Below, in pieces: positions 1 through 6,098 of a stretch of 16,166 nucleotides of DNA. This DNA comes from RH-AL1 sp964235705 (lineage in GTDB: Bacteria; Pseudomonadota; Alphaproteobacteria; Rhizobiales; Beijerinckiaceae). A program made the translations under genes and the position numbers. The first letter of the stretch is position 1, and each line of letters opens with the position of its first letter. The notes under the pieces were generated by a model. The model was not told where the DNA came from. It did no database searches and saw only the letters and a list, made by a program, of their open reading frames with translations. The stretch is taken from positions 1-16,166 of the forward strand of contig CAXSDP010000079.1 of assembly GCA_964235705.1 (NCBI GenBank). The letters run 5' to 3'.

Positions 1-1
1 G

Positions 2-79
2 CGGAAAGCCGCAGCCTTTGTCCGCCTCGCCATGATCCGCGTGATGCTCAGGCGCCTTGCCGTAAGTGCCCCATTATGA
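2..79 (+). CDS. C-terminal end of an IS5-family transposase (partial, cut by window edge)
   Basis: The frame starting at base 2 is open for 25 codons to a TGA and reads RKAAAFVRLAMIRVMLRRLA followed by VSAPL. This resembles the last helix of IS5-group (IS427-like) transposases, which often end in a 'xxFxxLAxIRLMLRRLA' stretch. Only the end of the gene is visible, so whether the rest is intact cannot be judged. It marks the left boundary as insertion-sequence DNA. The family assignment rests on a short motif and is moderate. Confidence 0.55.
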   Translation, partial: RKAAAFVRLAMIRVMLRRLAVSAPL

Positions 80-83
80 AAGC

Positions 84-103
84 AAACTTCCAGGATGGGC
101 TCT
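84..103. repeat. Possible right terminal inverted repeat of the left-edge IS5-family element
   Basis: The sequence AAACTTCCAGGATGGGCTCT, five bases after the transposase stop, ends in GGGCTC followed by TAA. That is the position and style expected for an IS427-type terminus. The partner repeat lies outside the window, so this is positional inference only. Confidence 0.25.
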
Positions 104-155
104 AAGAGTTTCGCATCAGCCTGATCCGTGCTAAAATTATCAAAGTTTTTTGGCG

Positions 156-174
156 CAGAATTCTGGTACATAAT
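156..174 (+). promoter_or_regulatory. AT-rich palindrome and possible -10 element upstream of the resolvase remnant
   Basis: A perfect 10-bp palindrome CAGAATTCTG (156-165) is followed by TACATAAT (167-174), which resembles a -10 box, 6 bp before the resolvase ATG. Resolvase genes are normally preceded by their own binding sites and an autoregulated promoter. No clear -35 is visible and no full res site is recognisable. Confidence 0.25.
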
Positions 175-180
175 GACTGC

Positions 181-529
181 ATGACTTACGGCTATGCGCG
201 GGTATCGACGGACAGGCAGGATCTGGCGGTGCAGCGGGGCCAGCTGGAAGCGCCCGGCTGCATTCGCATTTTCTCCAACACTTTTACCGGCACCACGACC
301 GACCGGCCCCAGCTCAAGCGCTTAGTAAAGGCCCTAGCGCTTGGCGACATGGTCATCACGCCTGCGGCTGACCGATCTCTTGGTGCTGACGCGGGAGATG
401 CAGTAGGCCGGGACCGCCCTGCGGTCGATTGCGGACCCCTGCATCGACACGGCAGGCGATTTTGCGGAAGTCGTGCTGGCGACCCTGGGCGTGGTCGCCA
501 AGCTGGAGAGCTCCAAGAACCGCGTTTGA
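181..529 (+). pseudogene. Serine recombinase/resolvase (Tn3 TnpR-like), frameshifted and truncated
   Basis: The ATG at 181 opens MTYGYARVSTDRQDLAVQRG, the canonical resolvase N-terminus with the catalytic serine in 'ARVST', followed by a TxTDRPQLKRL segment. This frame is lost near 355-365. The remaining family signature (ALRSIADPCIDTAGDFAEVV, then LATLGVVAKLE) continues in the next frame up to a TGA at 527-529, and that second frame also carries an in-frame TAG near 402. Full-length resolvases are about 185-200 residues, and the C-terminal DNA-binding helix-turn-helix is missing. It is therefore a dead remnant, probably of a Tn3-family transposon. The upstream 100 bp is AT-richer than the surroundings and could hold its promoter or recombination site. 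Confidence 0.85.
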
Positions 530-633
530 TGTTGCCGTTGACGCAATCGGGCCGGTCATCCGGATTTGATGAGGCGTCTTCCTTGGTGCTTTAATGTCCT
601 GGCCTTGATCAACAGTGAGTTCGGGCTTCCTCC

Positions 634-890
634 TCAGGTCGCCTGCGCCCTGATGTGGGTGAGCCAGACAGCCCGGTGCATGTTGTAGGCGAGGTTGGCC
701 AATCCGATCTTCACCGTGGCCCGGGCCAATCCAATCGTGCGCACCATCAGCGCCATCGGTCCCTTCTGCCGAGCAAACACGTGCTCCACGGCTGCGCGCA
801 CCTTTGAACGACGGTTGTTGGCGCGGCCGATATTCGCCGAAGAACGAACCCGCTTCGCGGGGTGGGCTGCGGCTGCGGTGAAGTAGCGGA
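634..890 (-). pseudogene. C-terminal fragment of an IS5-family transposase
   Basis: On the minus strand the frame ending with TGA at 634-636 contains RRSKVRAAVEHVFARQKGPM, then MVRTIGLARATVKIGLANL and AYNMHRAVWL. This is the conserved end of IS5-group transposases, where 'VEHVF' precedes a helix ending 'NLAYNMxR'. The catalytic Asp residues and the whole N-terminal two thirds are missing. The frame upstream of about 890 no longer looks like the family and runs into the leader of the next plus-strand gene. It is a different subgroup from the fragment at the left edge, so at least two IS5-type elements have decayed here. Confidence 0.75.
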
Positions 891-940
891 TCACGCCACA
901 CGGGCGGGTTGAGCGAGGCCAGACGCGACCAGAGCATCGC

Positions 941-957
941 GGCTCCACCAAGGAGCC
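941..957 (+). promoter_or_regulatory. Hairpin sequestering the ribosome-binding site of the ArdC chimera
   Basis: GGCTCC (941-946), a 5-nt loop ACCAA, and GGAGCC (952-957) form a perfect 6-bp stem. The Shine-Dalgarno AAGGAG (950-955) lies in the loop and 3' arm, 7 nt before the ATG at 963. Formation of the stem would hide the ribosome-binding site. Translational control is inferred from the geometry alone. Confidence 0.4.
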
Positions 958-962
958 GTCCG

Positions 963-1703
963 ATGAACAACCCGCCTCCCACTGCCCCGATCAGCCCGCT
1001 GCGCCAACGCCTGATCGACGACATGCAGGCTGGCGCTCAGGTCCGCAAGGGCGAGAAAGCCGCCTTCGTCGTGGTCTACAAGGAGACCGCGCGCGCTGAC
1101 GATGGCGACGATGATGCGGACGGGGGTAAGCGCCTGTTCGCCCGCGCCAGCTCGGTGTTCGCGGCAGAACAGGTCGACGGTTGGACTGCTGCCTCCCCAG
1201 TTACGCTGGTGACGTTGTCTGGCGTTATATCGGTCGCGCGCGTGGAGGCGTTCGTCGCGGCGACCGGTGCCACCATAGCGCACGGCGGCACGCGGGCATT
1301 CTACCGTATGTCAACCGACAGCATCCAGTTGCCTCCGCGAGAGACATTCATCGGCACGCCGACGAGCACTGCCATGGAGAGCTACTACGCCGTGTTGCTC
1401 CACGAGCTAACGCACTGGACAGGGTACCCGACGCGCTGCAACCGCCAGCTCGGCAAGCGCTTCGGCGATGACGCCTACGCCATGGAAGAGCTCGTGGCGG
1501 AACTCGGGGCCGCCTTCATCTGCGCCGACCTCAACCTTACGCCCGAGCCCCGGCCCGACCAAGCGCACTACCTCGACCATTGGCTCACGGTCATGAAGGC
1601 CGACAAGCGGGCGATTTTCACGGCGGCGTCGAAGGCGTCGGAGGCGGTCACCTACCTCGCCGACTTGACGCGCGCAGTGCCGGCACTGTTCCAGAATAAA
1701 TAA
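963..1703 (+). CDS. Chimeric ArdC-type antirestriction/zincin protein with an integrase-like N-terminal leader
   Basis: I chose the ATG at 963 because AAGGAG lies 7 nt upstream; the frame could begin at a TTG at 909. The product is 246 residues. Residues 1-21 (including SPLRQRLIDDM) look like the start of tyrosine-recombinase integrases of the kind found beside IS91-type elements. From about residue 25 (QVRKGEKAAFVVVYK) it matches the ArdC family, which pairs an N-terminal ssDNA-binding domain with a C-terminal metallopeptidase-like domain. The zinc motif HELTH is at residues 147-151, and the likely third ligand lies in AMEELVAELGAAF (about 173-185). ArdC proteins are usually about 300 residues or more; here the first part of the DNA-binding domain has been replaced. 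ArdC protects incoming plasmids from restriction. Whether this fusion is active is unknown. Confidence 0.75.
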   Translation: MNNPPPTAPISPLRQRLIDDMQAGAQVRKGEKAAFVVVYKETARADDGDDDADGGKRLFARASSVFAAEQVDGWTAASPVTLVTLSGVISVARVEAFVAATGATIAHGGTRAFYRMSTDSIQLPPRETFIGTPTSTAMESYYAVLLHELTHWTGYPTRCNRQLGKRFGDDAYAMEELVAELGAAFICADLNLTPEPRPDQAHYLDHWLTVMKADKRAIFTAASKASEAVTYLADLTRAVPALFQNK

Positions 1704-1965
1704 CGAACATAGCTGCTAGATCCATCGCTGCCGTAGGGTGAAAACAATAACCTTTGATGACCAAGTCAACATCGCCCGCAACTGAGTCGATTGACGCCCC
1801 GTGCACTGTCCGCGCCCTCTTGCTCGCTATCGACGTCTATGACGTCGAGTTCGCGACACTGCGGTTCGACATCGTTGGAGAGCGCGGAGCCGTTCGGCAA
1901 GCGGGAGAAGGAAGCTGCCGCCATCCGCCGACCGCTGGTCGGCAAGGTTTTCCTGCCGAGCGCGC

Positions 1966-1997
1966 GTCCGATAGTGTCCGATAAGCGTTCGTCGGAC
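1966..1997. repeat. Resolvase-site-like repeat cluster (two direct GTCCGATA, one inverted TCGGAC)
   Basis: GTCCGATA occurs at 1966-1973 and again at 1976-1983. The second copy forms an inverted repeat (GTCCGA/TCGGAC, 10-nt spacer) with 1992-1997. The decamer TGTCCGATAA at 1975-1984 is the reverse complement of TTATCGGACA, a half-site sequence known from Tn3/gamma-delta res sites. With a resolvase remnant 1.4 kb away, this may be a relic of a res or related recombination site. No complete three-subsite res region can be traced. Confidence 0.3.
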
Positions 1998-2215
1998 GCT
2001 TGCGCGATGCGGCCCGTCCCGTACCTCGACGGCTTGGCGCCATCCGGCCAAACGCGCCTCAATCGGGTCCGACCGGCCGCAACCTTTTTCGGCAAATCGA
2101 TGGACGGCGCAGGCGGTAAAGTTCGATCGCGGCCCCTCCAACAACCCTCTCGCAATGTCGGGAGGGAGGATGGTCGACGATGTCGCTCACTCCCCCGCAG
2201 GCTGGGAACGCGGCA

Positions 2216-2244
2216 TTGACAGTGGACGCGCGTTGTCGTCGTCT
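2216..2244 (+). promoter_or_regulatory. Weak promoter candidate for module A
   Basis: A consensus -35 hexamer TTGACA is at 2216-2221. The position 17 bp downstream (2239-2244, TCGTCT) is a poor -10. It lies about 80 bp before the start of the first TIR-like gene. Support is limited to the -35 match. Confidence 0.2.
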
Positions 2245-2323
2245 CCCCGGCGTGGTGCGGCGGCCGATGCCTTCTTCGTTTATTTGAAGGCGCAGATCCG
2301 GAGCCGGCAACGCGGCGAGGAGC

Positions 2324-2749
2324 TTGATCGAAGGGGCGAAGACGAAGGTGTTTGTGAGCTACGACCATTCCGAGGACGTCCTCTACAAGCGCCTCCTCCA
2401 AGCCTGGGACGCCAACCCAACGTTCGATTTTGAGTTCGACAGCCGCGGACCCGACGTCGCCATCGACAGCACAGAGGCGGCGGTGGTCAAGACGCGCCTG
2501 ACGACGCTGATGAAGACTGCGACCCACCTGCTCGTACTCGTCGGGGCGAAGAGCCACGCCAGCAAATGGATGGCCTGGGAGATCGATCGAGCCAAACAGG
2601 ACGACGTCAAACTGAAGCTCGCGGCCGTGAAGCTGCCCAAGGCCAACGTCACGCCCCCGGGGCTTCTGAGCGTCGGGACGGCCTGGGCGACCAGCTTCGA
2701 GCGCGACCGGATCGTCGAGGCGCTGGAGCAAGCGAATGCGGATTACTGA
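2324..2749 (+). CDS. TIR-like (ThsB/DUF1863-type, MTH538 family) protein
   Basis: The product is 141 residues and is almost entirely one TIR-like domain. It opens with TKVFVSYDHSED (about 7-18), continues with FEFDSRGPDVAIDS (36-49) and reaches the helix SKWMAWEIDRAK (80-91), in which Glu86 sits where TIR NADases keep their catalytic Glu. This arrangement matches the small MTH538/DUF1863 TIR-like proteins that include ThsB of Thoeris, which converts NAD+ into a cyclic ADP-ribose-type messenger. The start is uncertain: TTG at 2324 has a GAGGAG only 1 nt before it, while GTG at 2348, with GAAGGGG about 11 nt upstream, would remove the first 8 residues. It overlaps the SLOG gene by 14 bp, implying one transcript. 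NADase or cyclase activity is inferred. Confidence 0.85.
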   Translation: MIEGAKTKVFVSYDHSEDVLYKRLLQAWDANPTFDFEFDSRGPDVAIDSTEAAVVKTRLTTLMKTATHLLVLVGAKSHASKWMAWEIDRAKQDDVKLKLAAVKLPKANVTPPGLLSVGTAWATSFERDRIVEALEQANADY

Positions 2750-3338
2750 AATGCACTCCGCGCTTCGCCTGGCCGACGGCATGTTGGTCGCGGCGCTCGC
2801 CGGGCGGCGCATCGATGCCGAGGGCGCCACGACGCTCCGCTTCCCGCTCGCCCACGCCCCGACCGTCAAGTCGGAGCTCAGGGACCTGATGAAGCGGGAA
2901 CGCGTCGGATTGCTGGTCTGCTCGGCCGCCTGCGGGGCGGACCTCCTGGCCTTGGACGCGGCGCTCGAACTCGGGGCGCGCTGCCGAATCGTGATCCCGT
3001 ACGGAGAGGGCGAATTCTACCGGACCTCGGTGGCGGATCGCCCCGGCGAGTGGACCGCTCTGTACGAAAGCGTGATCACGAACGTTTCCCGGAAAGGCGA
3101 CCTTGTCGTGCTGTCCGGCTCGCCCGGCGACGAAAGCTCGTACCGTCGCGCCAACGAGGCCATCGTGACGCAAGCGGCCGCTGCCGCCGCCCCGGGGCGC
3201 GCCCTCGCCATACTGGTGTGGGAGGGGCGGCCGCGGGAAGGCTCGGACGCGACGGAAGAGTTCCTGCACCTCGCGTTGTCGGCCGGCATGCTAGAGCGCA
3301 CGGTGCGAACGTGCTCGCCGCCGGGCGCGCCCCGCTGA
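2736..3338 (+). CDS. SLOG-family (LOG/DprA-like Rossmann) protein, putative nucleotide sensor
   Basis: The 200-residue product starts at ATG 2736, with GGAG 7 nt upstream inside the end of the TIR-like gene. A second in-frame ATG at 2751 lies 1 nt after that gene's stop. Recognisable SLOG features are LVAALAGRRIDAEG near 17-30, VCSAACGADLLALDAALELG at 61-80, and RIVIPYGEGEFYRTSV at 84-99, which corresponds to the 'PF/Y...F..SV' stretch of the fold. No SIR2, nuclease or membrane domain is attached. In Thoeris a SLOG domain on ThsA binds the TIR product. Here the domain stands alone between a TIR-like protein and a phospholipase, so a sensor or adaptor role is a reasonable inference. An enzymatic role, such as LOG-like phosphoribohydrolase, is the alternative. 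Confidence 0.7.
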   Translation: MRITEMHSALRLADGMLVAALAGRRIDAEGATTLRFPLAHAPTVKSELRDLMKRERVGLLVCSAACGADLLALDAALELGARCRIVIPYGEGEFYRTSVADRPGEWTALYESVITNVSRKGDLVVLSGSPGDESSYRRANEAIVTQAAAAAAPGRALAILVWEGRPREGSDATEEFLHLALSAGMLERTVRTCSPPGAPR

Positions 3339-3567
3339 ACGGTGGCCCCGTCCCGCTTGGCCGCGAGCGGGGACGGCCGATCGATGCCGCCGGGCGGGCG
3401 TGCGAGGCGTCCGCGCCCGCCCGCGTCCCGGTCCGATCTAGCGCGGGCGGCGCTCGGCGGCGTCCCGGTTGCACCGGACCCGTACCGTGGCACGGCCGGC
3501 CCTCGCGACCTCGGACCGTCCGCAGGACGTCGCTGCGTCACGGACCGCGATGGCTAGGAGGCGCTTT
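3339..3567 (+). other. 229-bp spacer between the SLOG and patatin genes
   Basis: The frame of the patatin gene stays open upstream to a TTG at 3469, and another frame is open from 3342. Neither shows family similarity, and composition is that of non-coding high-GC DNA. No terminator is evident, so transcription may continue from the SLOG gene. Confidence 0.4.
3556..3561 (+). promoter_or_regulatory. Ribosome-binding site deciding the patatin gene start
   Basis: AGGAGG lies 6 nt before GTG 3568, an ideal spacing. It falls inside the codons of the alternative upstream start (ATG 3550), which has no comparable site. This favours GTG 3568. Confidence 0.6.
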
Positions 3568-5805
3568 GTGGAACTGCCCGACTTCGACCAAGTCGAGAAA
3601 TGGTTCGCCGCGAAGGAGTTCGGCCATGCCCGCCGCCATCTGCTCGCCTGGGCGGACGTATCCGGCTCGCCTCCCGATGTGGACCTGAAGATTGTCCAGA
3701 AGCTCGCACTCGCGACCTACAAGGACAACGATTTGCAGGTCGAGCAGGGGCTCGAGGTCGCGTACCGCCTCCTGCGCGACCGCGCCGCGCTCGACGGCAC
3801 CCGGGATCCGGAAACGCTCAACCTCGGCGGCGCCATCCAGAAGCGGATGTGGGAAGTCGCTGGCGACGCTCGCTCGCTGACGCGCTCGCTGCGCCTGTAC
3901 AGGCGGGCGCACGACATCGCGTTCGCCGATGGTAAGCTGGACGACTGGACCTACTCAGCCGTCAACGTCGCGTTCACGCTTGACCTGATCGCGCGCGAGG
4001 AAGTTGACGGCTCCGCGCCCCATCCGTCCGAACGCGCCGACGGCTTGCGCGCCGAGGCTCGCGCCGCACGGGGCGCGGTCCTCAATCAGGGCTACCGCAT
4101 GCGCGCCGACGCGGCCGAAGGAACGTGGTGGCGCGCGGCCACCCTCGCGGAAGCGCATTTCGGCCTGGACGAGGTCGACGAGGCGGCGCGCGTCGTCGCG
4201 GACGCCATCGCGCGCTTCGATCCGGACGACTGGCAGCAGGAGAGCATGGCGCGCCAACTGGCCGCGATCGCCTCCGTCCACTACGGGGAGTCGGGCGGGC
4301 GCGTTCGGGCGCTCGAAGCAGTTGCTCCCCTGGTCAAGGGGCCCGCGGCCCGGGCGATCGCGGCCGGCAAGGTCGGTCTCGCCCTGTCCGGCGGCGGGTT
4401 CCGGGCCGCCTTGTTCCACGTCGGGACGCTCGCGCGCCTCGCGGAATTGGACCTCCTGCGCCACGTCGACGTCATCTCGTGCGTGTCGGGTGGCTCCATC
4501 CTGGGAGCCCTCTACTACCTCGAACTGCAAGGGCTGCTCTGTGCGAAGCGCGATGCGGAGGTCGGCCGCGCGGACTACGTCGCGGTGGTCGAGAAGGTGC
4601 GGGCCCGGCTCGTCCAGGCGCTGCAGGGCGACCTGAGGACCCGGGCGATGGTCCGCTCGCTCAGCACCGCGCTGTCCTCCAGAACGGTAGAGACCGGCGC
4701 GCTGCTGACGTCGGAGCTCTACGCGACGGGGGACCGCCCGGTTCCGACCTTGCGCGACCTCGCCTTCACGCCCTGCGGCGAGGCGGACGGATTTAACCCG
4801 AAGCGGCACAACTGGAGACGCGACGCGAAAGTCCCGATCCTCGTCATCAACGCCACGACGTTGAACACGGGCCACAATTGGCAATTTACCGCCACGTGGA
4901 TGGGCGAGCCTCCGACCAGCATTGAGCCCGACATCGACGCGAGCGAGCGCCTGCGCCGCTTTTACAACGTTGGGGAAGGTCCACCGCCGTACAAGGAGAT
5001 TCCCCTCGGAGTCGCGGTCTCGGCCTCCGCCGCGGTCCCTGGCGTATTCCGGCCAGTCGCCCTCGATGGCCTCTACCCCGATCGGAAAGTGCGACTGGCG
5101 GACGGGGGCGTCCACGACAACCAGGGCGTCTTCAGCCTGATCGAACAGGACTGCACGACCATGGTCGTGAGCGACGGGTGCGGGCAGCTCGACACCGCCC
5201 CGGATCCGAGTCCCCTTGCCTTCCCAGTGGTCAGGAGGGCGAACGACATTCTGATGGAAACCGTGCGCCGCGGAACCTACCGCAACCTCTTGACGAGGGT
5301 CCGGACGCGGCGACTGCGTGAGCTCCGCTACTTGCACCTTAAGAGCGGCCTGCCGACAGCGGACGTAACCTGGATCGGCGGCGGGCCGGCTCCGGGCGAC
5401 GCTGTGCCGCGCGACCGGGTGGCGTCGGGGTTGGACGAACGGATCCAGCGCGCGCTCGCGGCGATCAGGACCGACCTCGACGACTTCTCGCTGAATGAGC
5501 GCGACGCGTTGATGTTCGCCGGATACCGGATCGCGGACCGCGACTTCCTGGCCAAGTCTTCGGCCCTCGCCGTGGATCCAGATGCCAGAGAGGTCTGGCC
5601 GTTCCTGCGCGTCAGCACGCTGATGGAAGCGCGAAAGGCGCCCTGCCCGGATGACGGAAAATCGGACGCCCTCGCCGATGAACTCGAATGCGGAAGGTAC
5701 CTGTTCTTTCGCGCGGTCCGGCTTTCGAGGCCTGGGAGGTGGTTGCGGAGGCGGCTTGGGAACGGCGCCGGCTCGTCGCGGACTGGATCGGGCGGCGGCG
5801 TGTAG
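3568..5805 (+). CDS. Patatin-like phospholipase with N-terminal TPR/TRAFs-binding-like domain (putative effector)
   Basis: The product is 745 residues from GTG 3568. Residues 1 to about 265 are helical and repeat-like (for example DDWTYSAVNVAFTLDL at 125-140), resembling the DUF4071/MAP3K-TRAFs-binding repeat region. From 268 a patatin-type acyl-hydrolase follows: oxyanion-hole glycines in LALSGGGFRAALFHVG (271-286), the nucleophile Ser307 in CVSGGS (a Cys replaces the first Gly of GxSxG), and the catalytic Asp512 in ADGGVHDNQG. All residues of the Ser-Asp dyad are present. Such enzymes cleave membrane phospholipids; in CBASS (CapV) they act as second-messenger-activated effectors that damage the host membrane. 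There is no signal peptide, so it is probably cytosolic until activated. Its position after TIR-like and SLOG genes suggests it is their effector, by inference. The last ~30 residues are Gly/Arg-rich and may be out of frame. Confidence 0.85.
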   Translation: MELPDFDQVEKWFAAKEFGHARRHLLAWADVSGSPPDVDLKIVQKLALATYKDNDLQVEQGLEVAYRLLRDRAALDGTRDPETLNLGGAIQKRMWEVAGDARSLTRSLRLYRRAHDIAFADGKLDDWTYSAVNVAFTLDLIAREEVDGSAPHPSERADGLRAEARAARGAVLNQGYRMRADAAEGTWWRAATLAEAHFGLDEVDEAARVVADAIARFDPDDWQQESMARQLAAIASVHYGESGGRVRALEAVAPLVKGPAARAIAAGKVGLALSGGGFRAALFHVGTLARLAELDLLRHVDVISCVSGGSILGALYYLELQGLLCAKRDAEVGRADYVAVVEKVRARLVQALQGDLRTRAMVRSLSTALSSRTVETGALLTSELYATGDRPVPTLRDLAFTPCGEADGFNPKRHNWRRDAKVPILVINATTLNTGHNWQFTATWMGEPPTSIEPDIDASERLRRFYNVGEGPPPYKEIPLGVAVSASAAVPGVFRPVALDGLYPDRKVRLADGGVHDNQGVFSLIEQDCTTMVVSDGCGQLDTAPDPSPLAFPVVRRANDILMETVRRGTYRNLLTRVRTRRLRELRYLHLKSGLPTADVTWIGGGPAPGDAVPRDRVASGLDERIQRALAAIRTDLDDFSLNERDALMFAGYRIADRDFLAKSSALAVDPDAREVWPFLRVSTLMEARKAPCPDDGKSDALADELECGRYLFFRAVRLSRPGRWLRRRLGNGAGSSRTGSGGGV

Positions 5806-6098
5806 CTCCCGTGATCAGGACTTCGCGGCCCGACAGCGAGCGAAACGCTTCGCCCGGGGGCAGGATCGACCCGCGACGGAGTTTGGAAGCGCCGTTCAGC
5901 ACCGAGGGGATCGCGACGGGGACATGGCGCCACAGACCGGTGCGCCCGTCAGCTTGGTTGAGGGCGCCGACGGGAATCGGACGCCCTGGCTCCCAGGTGT
6001 GAATGAGGACGACGCGCTGCAACACTCCGACGCGACCGTGGCGTCCCCGCCCGTCCTGGGATCGGCCACCTGCGGCGCATGATATCGCAGACCCCGGC
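5806..6098. other. Convergent intergenic region between the patatin gene and module B
   Basis: The 293 bp separate two converging genes. They hold a strong hairpin (5828-5861, listed separately). A minus-strand frame from GTG 6025 that continues antisense under the patatin tail has no recognisable domain. I do not call a gene here. Confidence 0.4.
5828..5861. terminator. Hairpin, possible bidirectional terminator between convergent genes
   Basis: GCGAGCG (5836-5842), loop AAA, and CGCTTCGC (5846-5853) pair with one bulged T. An outer GCCCG/CGGG pairing extends the stem. It begins about 20 bp after the patatin stop. There is no U-rich tail, so intrinsic termination is plausible but not shown. 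Confidence 0.4.

Larger units (their letters stand above)
1704..2323. other. 620 bp without a convincing gene between the ArdC chimera and module A
   Basis: Several short frames are open on both strands, but none shows a recognisable family, a good ribosome-binding site or consistent composition. The longest (minus strand, across 1766-2869) runs antisense through the TIR-like and SLOG genes and is a high-GC shadow. The stretch probably holds recombination debris. It contains a small repeat cluster at 1966-1997 and a TTGACA at 2216-2221, listed separately. Confidence 0.5.

Noticed and set aside
356..1024. Long minus-strand frame (222 codons)
   Set aside because: It crosses the resolvase remnant, the IS5 fragment and the ArdC leader in a different frame from the recognisable transposase, and has no family features.
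1791..2219. Plus-strand 142-codon frame before module A
   Set aside because: No ribosome-binding site and no recognisable domain; the frame includes the palindromic repeat cluster and looks like debris.
1766..2869. Long minus-strand frame (367 codons)
   Set aside because: It is antisense to the TIR-like and SLOG genes. Its arginine- and proline-rich composition is that of a high-GC shadow.
2324..3338. Classical Thoeris (ThsA/ThsB)
   Set aside because: There is a ThsB-like protein and a SLOG protein, but no SIR2 or membrane domain fused to the SLOG domain, so this is at most a variant.
3955..5337. Minus-strand frame of 460 codons inside the phospholipase gene
   Set aside because: The plus strand carries intact patatin catalytic motifs throughout; the antisense product is low-complexity and unrecognisable.
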